Notes: generated by a model not told the origin, from the letters alone. Counted from the first letter of the stretch, positions 11,763 to 23,761 are shown. The stretch is DNA of 64,000 nt from Chelydra serpentina (GCA_037349315.1 JBAIAC010000027.1:12901501-12965500), one strand, 5' to 3'. Program-made: numbers and translations.

Positions 11763-12189
11763 CAGTAGCGTAGCTGGGGGGGGGGGGGCAGGGGGCGTGC
11801 CCGCTCCCCCCGTGAGCAGAAGCGGCGCCTTAAAAAGGAAGCAGCACCTTTTTTTAGCAGAGCTAAATGGGGATATGGAAACTGAGGCAAAAGACACGTT
11901 GTATCCAAGTTCACATAGGTAAGAGGCAAAGTAGGGAATAGAATCCAGCAGTCCTAACTCCCAATTCAATACCCTATCTAGGCTACCCATATCTCCGCTT
12001 CTTTTTAAGCCCCGCTTCTTGCACTCACCCGCTGGCGCTCCATGTCTGCGGCGGCATTTCGGTGGCGGGTACCACTGAAGACCCGGAGAGAGTGAGGACC
12101 CACCGCCGAAGTGCCACCGAAGACCTGGAGCGCCGCTGGAGGTGCCGCCGGGTGAGTACGGGGGAGGTGCCTTTTTAGTTACGTTGCTT
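11763..12189. mobile_element. hAT-type element (CAGTAGCGTAGCTGG end) with a SINE inside
   Basis: Ends CAGTAGCGTAGC and GTTACGTTGCTT are diverged inverted repeats flanked by ACTGCACT / AATGCACT (7 of 8 match; 11755-11762 and 12190-12197). The right part has GC-rich modules (GTGCCACCGAAGACC) similar to those in the MITE at 3977. A reverse SINE occupies 11862-11995. The 175-codon minus-strand open frame across it is compositional. Confidence 0.7.
11862..11995 (-). mobile_element. Partial MIR-like SINE, reverse, inside a hAT element
   Basis: GGAAACTGAGGCAAAAGACAC followed by AAGTTCACATAGGTAAGAGGC and TAGAATCCAGCAGTCCTAACTC is the reverse complement of the SINE tail and body. It inserted after the host hAT element. 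Confidence 0.65.
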
Positions 12190-12197
12190 AATGCACT

Positions 12198-13275
12198 ATG
12201 GGAAGGCACTCTGATTACATGGTGATGGAGCATAGTATAAGAAAGTAGATGGAATACAAAGAATAGTAATTCCATCATTTTATTCAGGACTGTTTGACTT
12301 CCTTTGTTCTATGTTGTCTTCTGAGCAGATGTTGGAAGTGGAGGTAGAGCTGAGTCATTGGCATTTATGATTTTAAAATAATGAGTTTTAGGTAGCGTTC
12401 AGGTGCTTTGTTTGCAATTGGCACTTTTTTGTGGTGATATATATATACTGGCTACAGTAAAAACACACATACAAGCTACAAAAATATGCTGATGTGAAGA
12501 AGCAGTGAAAACCCTCCTAGGAAAACCCTCCTAGGAGTGTGCGCACATTCTGTATATGCATATGCTTTGCCATAACATTTCTTCACTTAAGAAGAATGCA
12601 GTATGTACTAGAATAAACCCACACTAACTATGAAACAATGGTCACCACAGAGCAAAAGTGGTTCCTTTATTCAAGAAGAAATTGTTCCTATTAGAAAAAG
12701 GCAGCGTCAGTTAGTGAAGCCATCTGTCAGTGATCTGAATGGATTTCTTTGCCCAACATCAGTTTTCACTTTAAGAACTGTTGCTGATACATCTTGCCCT
12801 CCACTTCAAAAGTGACCAGTGATTTTGGATACCCAGCTTGAGACATCTTGAAGGAGTTGGATTGTCAGAGGGCATTGATCAGCACTTTCCAGAAATCAAC
12901 CCCTCTCTAAGGTGTCTCACGTCGGGCACCTAAAAATGGAGGCAACCAAAATCTCATCAGATTTGAAAGTTTTTGCCTAATTGTGTTACTAGAAAGGGTT
13001 ATTCTTGGTCTCTTAAAGAACTAGACTTCTCCTTTAAAAGAACAAAGAAAAAGTGGGATTAGCATACGCTATGCTACATCTTGATTCAATATACTTTTAG
13101 GAATCCATTAAATAACTATGTACATATCTTTAGGCTTACAGATATTTTCTAGTTTTCCATATTTATAAAAATTTTGGCAGGAAATATTTTTTAGCATCAT
13201 CTACTATTAAAATATTGGGTCAAGTTGAAGTGTAATGTGTTTGAAACAAATAATCACTAAATACACTAGAGAGAC
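12198..13275. other. Unclassified intergenic DNA with a 15-bp tandem duplication
   Basis: AAACCCTCCTAGGAA is repeated in tandem at about 12509-12538. Otherwise nothing recognisable. Confidence 0.5.
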
Positions 13276-13490
13276 CAGTTGGATCAGGTAATATCTTTTA
13301 TTGAACCATCTTCTCTTGGTGAGAGAGACAAGCTTTTGAGCTTACACAGACCTCTTCTTCAGGTCTGGGAAACTACTCTGAAGAAGAGCTCTGTGTAAGC
13401 TCAAAAGCTTCTCTCTCTCTCACTAACAGAAGTAATAGATATTACCTAACCACCTTGTCTCTCTAATATCCTGAGACCAACACAGCTACA
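13276..13490. mobile_element. Inverted pair of Penelope-like terminal units
   Basis: The right unit (13377-13490, plus) reads CTGAAGAAGAGCTCTGTGTA and AGCTCAAAAGCTT, then CTTGTCTCTCTAATATCCTG and GACCAACACAGCTACAAC. The left unit (13276-13368) is its inverted partner, including GGTAATATCTTTTATTGAACC. Both contain CTGAAGA followed by a stem (GAGCT...AGCTC) and AAAA, which resembles a hammerhead core. The Penelope assignment is from the tail style and is tentative. Confidence 0.6.
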
Positions 13491-13504
13491 ACACCACTGC
13501 ACGC

Positions 13505-13632
13505 CATAGGTGCTGGAACTAGGGGTTCTGGGGTGCTGCCGCACCACTCTGGCTTGAAGTAGTAACAACAACCCAAATACATGGTTTCTGCCTTCAGCAC
13601 CCCCCGTATAAAAATTGTTCCAGCACCACTGG
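13505..13632. mobile_element. Short MITE with TAGGTGCTGGAAC / GTTCCAGCACC ends
   Basis: ATAGGTGCTGGAACTAGGGG at the left and AATTGTTCCAGCACCACT at the right are inverted terminal repeats around 125 bases. Target duplication is not evident. Confidence 0.7.
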
Positions 13633-14719
13633 GAAAACTGGACCAATTATAATTCTATAGGAACTCCTTTATTTTACTATCATGACAAAGTCGGTATGTT
13701 GAGCGGGTATTAAACTGATGCATAGATGTGAAATTCCCATCTCATGCAGTATTTTAATGTGGAGAGTCCCTTTTCTGTTGAAATGCAAATTGCATTAAGT
13801 CTGAGGCAAAAGCTATATCATCTTATAAGCACTGCTCTTGTTCCAATGTAAGGGATGTTATGGTTAAATCAATCCAAGTTTAAGGAAGTGGAGCAGGCAC
13901 ACGATTTCCCGATACAATGCTGCATGATGGGCAGCTGATAGGGTGCCCCCATTACCTCTTCCTTTTTCCCCTTGCCCACCACTGCTGACGGGCTCTAAGT
14001 CAGGGTGGTTGCTGGAGAGGGGAGGAGGGGCGGAGAAGTTTTGGCTAGGGGGAAGGGATGGGCTTGTATGCAAGGCGGTTCTTGGTGCAAGAAGAGGAAG
14101 GAAGAAAGTTGGGAAACAAAGTGGGGAAAAACCACTATTTCTAAATGACAAATTCCAGGGCAGTGGGTTTCTGAAAAATCTCGTTATAGAAAAGAATTGA
14201 AAACAGCATGCCCCGTCACTCATGCTATTGCCCTCCCAGCTGCCAATAAAAGTTACTCAGCAAGGAGCATGCATTATAATAGCCAAAGTTCACCATTGCT
14301 GAATAGTGCTTGATCCCAGAACCCCTATTCAAGGTCCTTTCTTCTGTCCTGTAAGATTCGAAGGGAGATGGTGAGTATTTCCAATTAATTGTTTTTATGC
14401 TTCTAATTGGGACTATGGAAAAGGTTATCTGTGCACACACTCCTATAGCTGGGACAAAGCCATGCACAGAATAAAGGCAGGCAGTGTTTATTCTGCAGGA
14501 TCCATCAGAAAAGCAGGAGACTGGACTGCAAAAAAACACTCGAAGAGCCAGAGTGCCAGCAAACTACACAAACATCAAAACACCAGCAACTTGCATCAGT
14601 CCAGGGCATCAGCGCAGCTTCAGAACACAGAATCCTCATTTGATGTGCGCCCCCATAACTAGGTGATCAGATCACGCCTGTCTAGCTTCCCTCCTGAAGA
14701 GTCCACAGTGTCTTTCTGA
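13633..14719. other. Unclassified intergenic DNA
   Basis: No recognised gene or repeat. Open frames on both strands at 13860-14220 reflect a purine-rich patch (GGAGAGGGGAGGAGGGGCGG). Confidence 0.45.
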
Positions 14720-15760
14720 GGGCCAGTAACCCTTGCAGGGTTAATTTATTACTGAAGTCCTGGGCACAAAAATCATAACAAAAACAAGTCCCGACCCACA
14801 GTTCACAATTCCCCCAGCATCATGCAAACGGTACATGCAATATGCAGCCCCAGCATCTCTCACCGCACACTGGCTCTCCAGCACAGCCCCAGACTCTCGC
14901 CAGTCCTCTCTTGTTCTTGTACCAGCACAGCCACCCCCTAACCCTTTCAACTGGAGTGCAACCCTGCTCTTTCCCAGTAGGAACCCCCCCCCCTCACGGC
15001 CTCTTTTCTGGGGCGCATCCCTCACTCCCCCAGCCCTCTCATGGTTGCTCTGGGACCACCTCTGCAGCCCTGGAGTTGACAGCACGTAAGCGCCTCTGCT
15101 GCTCTCCTACCTCCAGGTCCGCTCTGGCTCTCCAGCTTAGCGCTAGTGCTTCTGGTGCTGCTTCTCTTGCCTTCAGCCCTTTCAAGTGCTCTGGCCTATG
15201 CCAGCCAGCAAACCCCTCTTCAGCCTTCCCCAAGGAAACGTATGCTGCTTCCTTCTAGGACCTCCTCCGGTCCCCTGGTCTCTGGCAGCTCTCACCTGCC
15301 TTTCTCGACTGAACCAGTCTGCTCTGACTCACTAAGGCCAGGTCTACACTAGGGGTGGGGGTCGATGTAAGTTACGCAACTTAAGCTACGTGAATAACGT
15401 AGCTGAAGTCGGCGTACCTCGCTCGACTTACCGCGCTGTGAGGACGCCGCAATGTCGACTGACTCCGCTTCCGCCTCTCACCGGGGTGGATTACCGGAGT
15501 TGACAGCAGAGCGATCGGGGATCAATTTATCGTGTCTACACTAGATGCGAAAAATCGATCCCCGGTAGAGTGATCACTACCCGCCGGACCCTGAGACTTC
15601 CCCTTCACCAGGTCTCTCCCTGATCCTTTATAGCTCATCCTCTTCATTGGCCAAATGGGACCACCTGTTCAAGCACAGGGGAGCTGGACCTACTTCATTG
15701 TGCCACCCTGTGATTGTGGCCATGTGACACTCATGCTGCTACTGTATATTTACCAACCCC
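14720..15760 (+). mobile_element. LTR-like block interrupted by a MITE
   Basis: CT-rich sequence with many CTCTGGCTCTCCAG-type stretches, a TATA-like CCTTTATAGCTCATCC after the MITE and CATTGGCCAAATGGGACC beyond it looks like a turtle retroviral LTR. Candidate ends TGTC (about 14709) and GACA (about 15728) lack a convincing target duplication. No internal coding genes. The 138- and 114-codon frames inside are compositional. Confidence 0.4.
15335..15588. mobile_element. 3'-truncated foldback MITE (AAGGCCAGGTCTACACTAGG end)
   Basis: Starts with CTAAGGCCAGGTCTACACTA, contains the AGCTACGTGAATAACGTAGCT hairpin and the diverged GATCAATTTATCG / CGAAAAATCGATC pair. The distal inverted end is lost after CCCGCCGGACC. 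Same family as 4824. It sits inside the LTR-like block. Confidence 0.75.
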
Positions 15761-15990
15761 TGACTTTCTGTATTACTTACTACATTAACAGAAAGAACAC
15801 TGGGTGATTTGGCACTTATTTGCACTCCCACCTCTTCTTACTGCTTCATATTTGATTCTACCCCATTTGCCCTCCATCACGATAGCAAAAAAAGGGGGGG
15901 AAGTTAGCTAGAATGTGGATGGGTGGAGGTCGGGAGAGAGGCCTTATTTTAAATAACTAAAAAGTTGGCAGACTTGTCTGCTAATTTGGA
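15761..15990. other. Unclassified intergenic DNA
   Basis: Nothing recognised. Confidence 0.5.
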
Positions 15991-16259
15991 TATTAGAGCT
16001 GGTTGAAAATTTTCCGACAGAACATGCGGATTCAACAACATGGAATGTTTCAGGGGAACGTATTCATTTCATCAAAATTTGCCAGCAGTTATCAAAACTT
16101 TACATTTATATAAGGTCAGAAGAAAATATTTCCGAATATTCATTTGATTAAAAATTTCTGAGGTTTCATCTTTTCATCCCTATTTAAGACAAAAATCACA
16201 TTTCAAAATCTCCGAATTTCCCATGGGATGGAAATTCCATCTTTTGTCCTGCTCTAATA
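15991..16259. repeat. AT-rich palindromic repeat (TATTAGAGCTGGTTGAAAAT)
   Basis: Bounded by TATTAGAGC and GCTCTAATA, giving short inverted ends about 269 bases apart. The interior is AAATTTTCC/GGAAATT-rich and could fold. Related decayed copies are at 3219 and 48790. Confidence 0.55.
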
Positions 16260-16989
16260 GCTAGTCCAGTGCAGTGGGTGCGTTTATTCTTTAATCGGAA
16301 CCATGGAAAGCATGCACAGATACCATAGCTATGCTTCCTCAACAACGCCTATAGCAATAAACCTTTATGCAAAAACTGTAGGACTTACACATAGCTTTTA
16401 GGAAATTCTGTTCTCTTTTGATGCGCATGTGATTTGCCTCCCCTGGCTAGCTCTTTACTTTGCAAGTGAATAGTCAGGACCACATGAAGTGGTAAGAGTT
16501 TGAACTTAGACCCCAATCCAAGAAGCATAGCCCACAGTTTTGCTGGGGGGGGGGGGGGGACAAACAACCGCATCTGTTGAAGTTTTCATCTTTTCATACA
16601 GGGGAAAGGAAATCAGGGGGGAGAAAAAGGCACATTTCTTCTTGCCTGGTGTGTGTACTTATTGTCTACACCACTACTGACTTGGGACTCTTAATACATT
16701 CCATGGGTGGCGTACCCAACCCCACTTATCCACTGACATTTTAAAAACTCCCACCCCCCAATCTGGATCTATGCGGTTATGTGATATGTGTGTACCTCGT
16801 GAACCTTCTAACTGATACTTGCAATCCCCCATAACCCAAGCCCGACCCCAGATGTACAGCACCTTCCTTCTTAACTTGTGTAAATTTTATTTTAAACATT
16901 AACTTTAATAAAAATTTTATCTCCACTAGTCTCAGCCCCCAGAGGTCTTGCAAGATCAGAGGGTTCAAAGCCCCTCTCCCCGCCACCCG
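16260..16989. other. Unclassified intergenic DNA with a poly(G) run
   Basis: A run of about fifteen G lies at 16544-16558. No gene. Confidence 0.5.
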
Positions 16990-17090
16990 AGCGATGCAAG
17001 TTTCAGCACTGTAAAGTGGCAGTGTAGACAATGCTACAGCGCTGGAGCCGCGACTACACAGCAACATCGGCTGTGTAGACATACCCTAAG
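16990..17090. mobile_element. MITE end fragment (TGTGTAGACATACCCTAAG)
   Basis: Ends with GCTGTGTAGACATACCCTAAG and holds CAGTGTAGACAATGCTACAGC inside. The terminal motif matches the right end of the element at 4824, but the interior differs, so it is a separate subfamily sharing termini. Confidence 0.6.
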
Positions 17091-17650
17091 AAAACACTCA
17101 GCTTGGAAGACAAAGAATCCCAGTTTGCAAAGCTGATTTTACTTTTATTCGTGTAGCTAAAAACGACAGGCTCATTCTCTCTAGGTGGTAAATTATTCAT
17201 CCTGAAATGGTCTCAATTTAGGCCAGGGCACATACTGTCTAAAGCTGCAAAGTTAGTGCAGCTACCGCGGTTTGTGGTAAACTGCACCACCCTTACTTTT
17301 ATTTCACAATACTTTTTTTGTTAAGTACTAAACTTACCCACTCACACACATCCACCAATTCTCATTCCATGACAGAACACTATTCTGCAGGGTGGGGGCT
17401 GTGGAATGCATAATTTGAAGTACAAGTACATTTACATAACTTTGCTAAAACTTCTTCCCTTGATGAATTGCATTTTTTTATTTCTCCTGACAATATTGAA
17501 AGTATTACAGGCGGGTCCAGCCCAATCTGATCACCCAGGAATTTTGGAAGACATTAGCTATGTTTCCATTCCTTTTAGCAAAATGTAGAAACTACTGCCA
17601 GTATTTCATTACTGCCGATGAGAGGATCTAAATCCAGGGGTAAGGTAAGT
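17091..17650. other. Unclassified intergenic DNA
   Basis: Nothing recognised. Confidence 0.5.
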
Positions 17651-17762
17651 CCCAGATCCTGCAGACATTTATATGGAGCTGTAAGCCATCCCATTAATTT
17701 CAATATGATTGCTCATGTGCTTTCAGTTAAGCATGTGTGTAAATGTTTGCAGGAACTGGGGC
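17651..17762. mobile_element. Short palindromic element (GATCCTGCAGACATTT arms)
   Basis: CCCAGATCCTGCAGACATTTA at the left pairs with AAATGTTTGCAGGAACTGGGG at the right. The centre CCCATTAATTTCAATATG is a decayed CCCATTGACTTCAATGGG-type palindrome. Confidence 0.65.
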
Positions 17763-18245
17763 ATATATAGTCTCTACCAAAAGGAATTTATTGTGTCTTT
17801 GGTCTCTTATCTTTGTAACGTGTCATTCATATGTATGGTGCTATATAGAAATGTGGAATAGTTATTAACATTCACATATGTATTCAAATTCAGATTTAGA
17901 AAGACCTCTATCAAAGCTACTTGAACTACTTATGTTTGCAAAGTTGGACTGGAAAATATCTGCCACTGTGAGCTAGAATTAGGAACAAGAGTCGTGCTTA
18001 TGGATGAGGAGTAGGGAGGAGTGAGTAGAGATGAAAAATGAGGGAGGGAGTTTTGAATCACAAAGATTGGTTCAGCCTTAGCCTGAGTTTTTGAGCTGAT
18101 TTATTTAATCTGAACTCGTTCGCCAATTTGCATTACCTAGGCCAATCGTGGCATTGGCTGTCCACAGAAAAGATCCAACTTTTCATGAACTCCTCTTCAG
18201 GTTCACATGGCATCACTTTACTATTATTAAAGAGCGCAAAAATAA
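17763..18245. other. Unclassified intergenic DNA
   Basis: Nothing recognised. Confidence 0.5.
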
Positions 18246-18765
18246 GGCAGTCAGTTAATTCTACACTCCCCTGGCCTCAGGCCGAACAGCGCAAATTAAA
18301 TTCCATACCAAGGGCCAGGGATCCACAGCACCACCCAGACCCAGCTCATTGCCCTGATTCAGCTAGTGACCATGGCTTCCTGACTGGCCCATTCTTCAAT
18401 CCTGCAGCAGGTCTCGGTGCCAGGCTGCTCAATAGTCTTCCACTCCCGCAGCTGTTTCTCTGGCCCTGCTTCCTGCTCCTCTCCTTCCTTATCCCTGAAC
18501 CTTCTACTCCTTGCTCCTGGCTCCTGCTGATCCTTGATTCCTGGCGCTCAGCTCCAGGTTGCTCCCTGGACGTGGTTCTCTGCTTCTGACCATGGCTTTG
18601 ACCCTCAGCTCCTGATTCCTGGCTCTCAGCTGCAGCGCACTCCCTGCACTTGATAACTCAGCTCCTGATTTGGGCTCTGGCCACTAGGCATGGTCAAAAC
18701 TCTAGGCCAGCCTCCCACCCTGATCACTAGGCAAGACTGCCCACAGCCCGGGCTGTAATAGTAAT
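18246..18765. repeat. CTCCTG-rich, LTR-like repeat block
   Basis: Reiterated CTCCTGGCTCCTGCTGATCC / CAGCTCCTGATTCCTGGCTC units with GATCACTAGGCAAGACTGCC resemble turtle LTR-associated repeats. It lacks clear ends. The 153-codon frame at 18128-18589 is produced by this composition and is not a gene. Confidence 0.4.
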
Positions 18766-21700
18766 CAACACACGCATTTGGTGCACCGTATCGAAGTCAG
18801 GGATGTCTACTATTTGTGGTATAAATGTGTGCTACGTATGCAATGCATAAATAGTGCAGAAACTATCACCAACATTAGTTCTAAACCATTAGTTATTAGC
18901 CTCTGATTCCTCTTGCTGATGCTAAAATCCATTTCTCATATCCACTATACATGTTGGGTGCAGATGCTGTAGGACTAACAGCAGCAATACCACCCAGTGA
19001 GAGAGACTTACTACCCGCGTGTCTTCAGAAAACAAAAATCACCACTGAAAAGAAAGACATGTTATGGTTGGGCACCTCTTAAATCAGGCTTATAAAAAAT
19101 ACCCATCTTTTCAGTATGGCGTCATATTCAGCAAGTTGTATCAGGAAAGTACACACAATACGATGGAAAGAGAGAGCCTGGCCCATTTAAGTGACTAGGA
19201 ATTATGCCACTGACTTCTGTGTGGACAGGATTTCAGCCAGCACCAACACCGTGTCACTTTCTATAATGAAATAGTTTTGGGTCTTCAGCATTTAGCTAGG
19301 GGGATGAGAGCAGATTGAGAAACCTTGGTGGGATATGGGAGTGAACTGGGAAGCCTTTCCCCCCAGTAACAGAGCAGAAGAGGAAGACACACTATGGAGA
19401 GTGGTAATTATGTGTTATATTAAAATATATACACACAGAGGCTTCTTTTGAAGACATAAACTGACCGTACTACGGCTTCACTCTTGACCACTGTCACCAT
19501 CAGCTTTCCTATATGGAACTGGAGTTCTGTGCTTTTACCATTACGTAATGGAACACTGGAAACACTCAGACGCATGTTTGTTTGTTCTTTCTTTTTTACT
19601 TTTGCTATTTAAGTGGGGAGGGACTCCCTGTGAAAGGGTATCAGGTGGACAAACCCAGATTCAGAGCAAGAACTTAACCACTGCAGAGATTTGAAAACCG
19701 CTATACATTCCTGTGGAGATAAGTTATTTCTTTGCTCTGTATTAGAAATGGACCATGAACACACTTTTTTTCCCCTTCTGAGCATAGGCATTGGGTGACA
19801 TGTGCATTCAAGATGGGTATTGGTTGTTCACATTAGCATATGCACTGGGGTGCAGCATAATTTTCAATGACCTTACCTGTGATAACATTGGATAGCTATG
19901 ATCACTACCTCAAACTGACATCACTTCCAAAGCATGTGTCTGCTATAACACGCTCTGCTCTAATACACCATGCATTCTAAATGCGGAGCACGCAGAAAAG
20001 TAGATGAAAAAACCCTACCAAGTACTTGAAACAACAGGACCAAGATATAGCTTTCAAGACTCCAGTCCTGCAGAGCTTCACATGGGAGAAGATCACTGAA
20101 GGATGAGAGTCTGTTTTTGAGTAGACTTCTCCCTACCCAATTCATATGCACATATCTTGTGTTCATGTGCACATTCTATAGTTTGCATAGACCACTTACT
20201 GAACAAAACTTTACAATGCAAGAGTAAGTTCCTTTCAAACCTTAGCCCTGGTCACATGAAGAAGCTATCGTTTCTTGGATATCTGCAGACTAGAATTTAC
20301 TAGCAGTACTTTAGAACGATGTATTTAGTGAATTCTTTAAATGCTCCTTTGGGGGGGGGGGGAAGAAATATTTGATTACTAGTTTGGGAAAGAGGAAACA
20401 TTAAAAAAATGATTCAGTTGAACAATGTTATAACCAAGAGACTTACATGCGTCAAAGGCGAGTTTGAAGACCTCTTGTATAAGGAAATATCACTGGGTGT
20501 TCTATGAGACATTGCTATACACATCTTGTTCCACCATCAACAATACAGTTTTATTAACAGACAGCCTAGTCAACATTTGGCTCTTTAAAATCATATTTGT
20601 CAAGACGCACTGCCAGTGCCACCAGGGCAGCTGGGTGAATAATGGCAAATGTTAATTCAGTGATTTATTCAGTAAAGATCATAAAATTCATCGAATTATT
20701 CAACATCTATTATCTGACCAGCGTTAATGCTTAGCATTGCGAAGAGGAACTGGAGTTACCAGGAATTAAGACAGTGTCACAAAAAAGGTCGATGCCTGCA
20801 AAACAGCTTTGCCAAATATTTTAAGCAGACCATTCCTTCACCACCCCCAGCCCCCATATATTTTCCACTGCCCAGTGACCCACCAGTACAAGACTGAAAT
20901 AGTAGAGTTATGCTTTACTGCATCAAAGGAAAAATAAATATATTTATCTTAAGTCAGTTCAGTCAATGAACAGTTGCCTAGCAACATTTCCTAGCAACAC
21001 CACTGGAGAGAACCACACAGAAGGAGCATTGCGCTACAAGTCAATTAAATATGGTAATTTGTATGGAAGATACCAATGCCCATTCCAGTTAAAAACAATT
21101 CCTCTCTCATTTCTATATTTGATTAAGAGCTTTGTAAATTTATCCTTGACCCCATTTTGGTTTTGCCTTTGTTCATCTCCTCCTCCTCATGTTACAAAAC
21201 GTTACGTCAGCGGCAAGTCAAGGTTGACAGTATTAAAAGCAACACCTTAAAATACAATACAACCCATTCATTTTAGTTTCCAGCTAAGTGACTGGTTTCT
21301 TCTCTTATAAAAGAAACAGATAGAGAACCACAGCTGGCTCGTCAGTGCACTCATGATTTGGGAACATTTTCAAAGGAAGACCCTTGGTGCAATTTCAAAT
21401 CCTAGTATGAATAAGTGCATTCTGTTTACCTAACTTCCCCATGTGTAGTTTCAGCTAGACACGATTTTCTTCACTTCATGCTCTGACGTGTAATACTCTG
21501 CACTCCAAAGCCATAGCAGTGCTATTCTCCATAGGTGCTGTATTCAGTAGGAATGGGCGAAGGGACTTTGGTGAAAGAGCTGCTAAAGAGCTATGCAAAT
21601 GTAAGATATCTGACATCCATATTCTAAAATGGGACATCAAAACTAAAGGGCAAGTCAAACTCTCAGGGTTTATTTCTGTGGTTATTTTATTCTTTCAATA

Positions 21701-22029
21701 CTAGAAGCTGGCAGTCTCGGAAAGGACAGGCCATCATCGCAAAATAAAATTAAATGGGGGGGGGGGGAAGGACATAAAAAGAAATTGTGGCTCTCTTTAT
21801 TCCTAGTCCATCAGCTCCCCCACACAATACTACTTACTGATATTTGCAAAAGAAGATCAAGATAATTATATTTTTGATGCCAAAATCAACATAATTTTCA
21901 AGTTCATTACATCTTCCAGTGCCAAGCATCATCTAATTTTTCATAGTATAAAGTGGCTTTGCAAGCAGCCGCATTAATGTATTCTCCACTCGCTCTTTAC
22001 ATATTACTACTGGTAATTTAAATGAAACC
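18766..22029. other. Long stretch without recognised genes or repeats
   Basis: About 3.3 kb of AT-rich DNA. Poly(G) runs lie at about 20351-20361 and 21757-21767. It may contain conserved non-coding elements, but that cannot be judged from one sequence. Confidence 0.45.
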
Positions 22030-22382
22030 TGTGATAGGCCGCGCTACTCACTGCTGGATGGCGCCACCCCCTGATGGTTCTGGGAATTAGCTCGGTCAGG
22101 CTGACACCCCTTCCAGCCGGTACACCCTGTCCGTTTCTCCTCTGCAGCCCCTCTCTTTCTCTCAGTAACTGCAGTTGTTCCCTGCACCTTGCTGCTTTTT
22201 GCTTTGAGCCACGTCCATACTTCCTGGCCTTCCCCACTCCTCTGGGTTTGCCAGTCTTTTCACGCCCTCCTCCCAAGGAGTATCTTTAGGCAACTCATCT
22301 CTGCAACCCCTCAGACAGCCTTCTCCCAGGGAGGGGCTGCAGACTCCTTCCCTCTGCTTCCCATCGCCTGTCTTATATAGGC

Positions 22383-23608
22383 TAGTGGTTCTGAATCAGG
22401 GGTATGCATGCCCCTGGGGGTACACAGAGGTCTTCCGGGGGTACGTTAACTCATCTCGATATTTGCCTAGTTTTACAATAGGCTACAGAGAAAGCATAAG
22501 GCCTTGGCTACACTTGCAGATGTACAGCGCTGTTAGTTAAACCCGTGTTCGTACAGCTGAGTAGGGAAAGCGCTGCAGCCTGTCCACACTGGCAGCCGCC
22601 AGCGCAGTAACTACCACTGACGTGGCTACATTTGCGGCACTTGCAGCTGTATTGGGAGCGGTGCATTATGGGCATTCAGGTAGCTGCAACGTGCTTTTCA
22701 AATGGTGGGGAGGGTGAGGGGGACTTTGACAGGGAGCGTTTTGAGAGAGAGAGAGGGTTTTTGAAATCTCCACAGAGTGTCAGCTCATTATTTCCACACC
22801 TCCACATCCCCTGCCTCTCTCTCAATCACTGAAAGCAAACAGCAGGGGCTTTGTTTGTTTTTAAAGAGCAGATAAAAGAGAGGAAATGGAGCCTCCCCCC
22901 CCGCCGTCTCTGTCCAAGGCATTCCTAACGGAGCTGCTGGCATTTGCTGCCGGCATTCCTAACGGAGCCCCTCCCCTCTTTCCCACCCTCTGCCTGCAAA
23001 AAGTAGCTGTGGTTGTAAAGCTGTGTTTGTAGCAGCTCCAGGGAGCTCTGAACTCCAACCCGGAAGTGCCATTTCAAAACAAAGCAGCTTCCGGAGGTCA
23101 GTAACTGCGGAGTTCCTCGGCTACACTGAAAGACCAGCGTTCCACCCACTTCGCAACAGTAGCTATTTCTCTCGGGGAGGTGGAGTACATGCAGCGCTGT
23201 ATCTGAGGAGATACAGCGTTGCACGTGCCTTGCAAGTGTAGCCAGTTAATGAGTTACAGCGCTGCTGGCAGTTTTATTACGCTGTAACTTGTAAGTGTAG
23301 CCAAGGCCTTTGCGAAGTCAGTACAAACTAAAATTTCATACAGACAATGACTTGTTTATAGTGATCTATATAGTATACACTGAAATGTAAGTAAATTATT
23401 TATATTCCAATTGATGTATTTTATAATTATATGGTAAAAATGAGAAAGTCACCAAGTTTTCAGTAAGAGTGTGCTGTGACGCTGCTGTATTTTTATGTCT
23501 GATTTTGTAAGCAGGTTGTTTTTAAGTGAGGTGAAACTTGGGGGTACGCAAGACAAATCAGAGTCCTGTGAAAGGGGTATAGTAGTCTGGAAAGGTTGAG
23601 AACCACTG
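22383..23608. mobile_element. hAT element (TAGTGGTTCTGAA ends) inserted in the LTR
   Basis: Ends TAGTGGTTCT and AGAACCACTG are the classic hAT (Charlie-like) inverted termini. Perfect 8-bp duplication ATATAGGC at 22375-22382 and 23609-23616. About 414 bases once the nested MITE (22499-23310) is removed. Non-coding. Confidence 0.9.
22499..23310. mobile_element. 812-bp MITE (AGGCCTTGGCTACACTTGCA ends) nested in the hAT
   Basis: Left end AAGGCCTTGGCTACACTTGC and right end GTAAGTGTAGCCAAGGCCTT are inverted repeats of about 20 bases. CAGCGCTG motifs follow both ends. An internal copy of the end (TTGCAAGTGTAGCCAG, about 23231-23245) lies near the right side. Target duplication unclear. No transposase frame. 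Confidence 0.85.
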
Positions 23609-23761
23609 ATATAGGCCATGCCGGTCCCATGCGGGTGAGCTGCTCTCTAAATAGCTGAGTTCAGGCGGCAAGCAGGAAAGCTTTAGGCTAATTAGCTGAT
23701 TAGGCCCACCTGGCCTAATTCAGCTCTCGCAGGTGCAGTGTGGGAAGCAGACCCCATCACA

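Larger units (their letters stand above)
22030..23761 (+). mobile_element. Solo LTR, interrupted by nested transposons
   Basis: Starts TGTGATAGGCCGCGC and ends GACCCCATCACA, giving TG...CA with TGTGAT/ATCACA inverted ends. The flanks AAACC / GACCC are not a clean duplication. The LTR proper is 22030-22382 plus 23617-23761 (about 500 bases) after removing the inserts. The TATA-like CTTATATAGGC lies at the insertion point. No retroviral coding genes are present. Confidence 0.65.

Noticed and set aside
11751..12278. 175-codon minus-strand frame
   Set aside because: It spans a hAT element and a nested reverse SINE, so it cannot be an ancestral gene.
14741..15258. Proline-rich frames of 114 and 138 codons
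   Set aside because: They sit in an LTR-like CT-rich block; codon usage follows base composition.
18128..18589. 153-codon frame
   Set aside because: It consists of reiterated CTCCTG repeat units of an LTR-like block.
22030..23761. Complete endogenous retrovirus
   Set aside because: Only one LTR is seen, with no gag, pol or env similarity around it.
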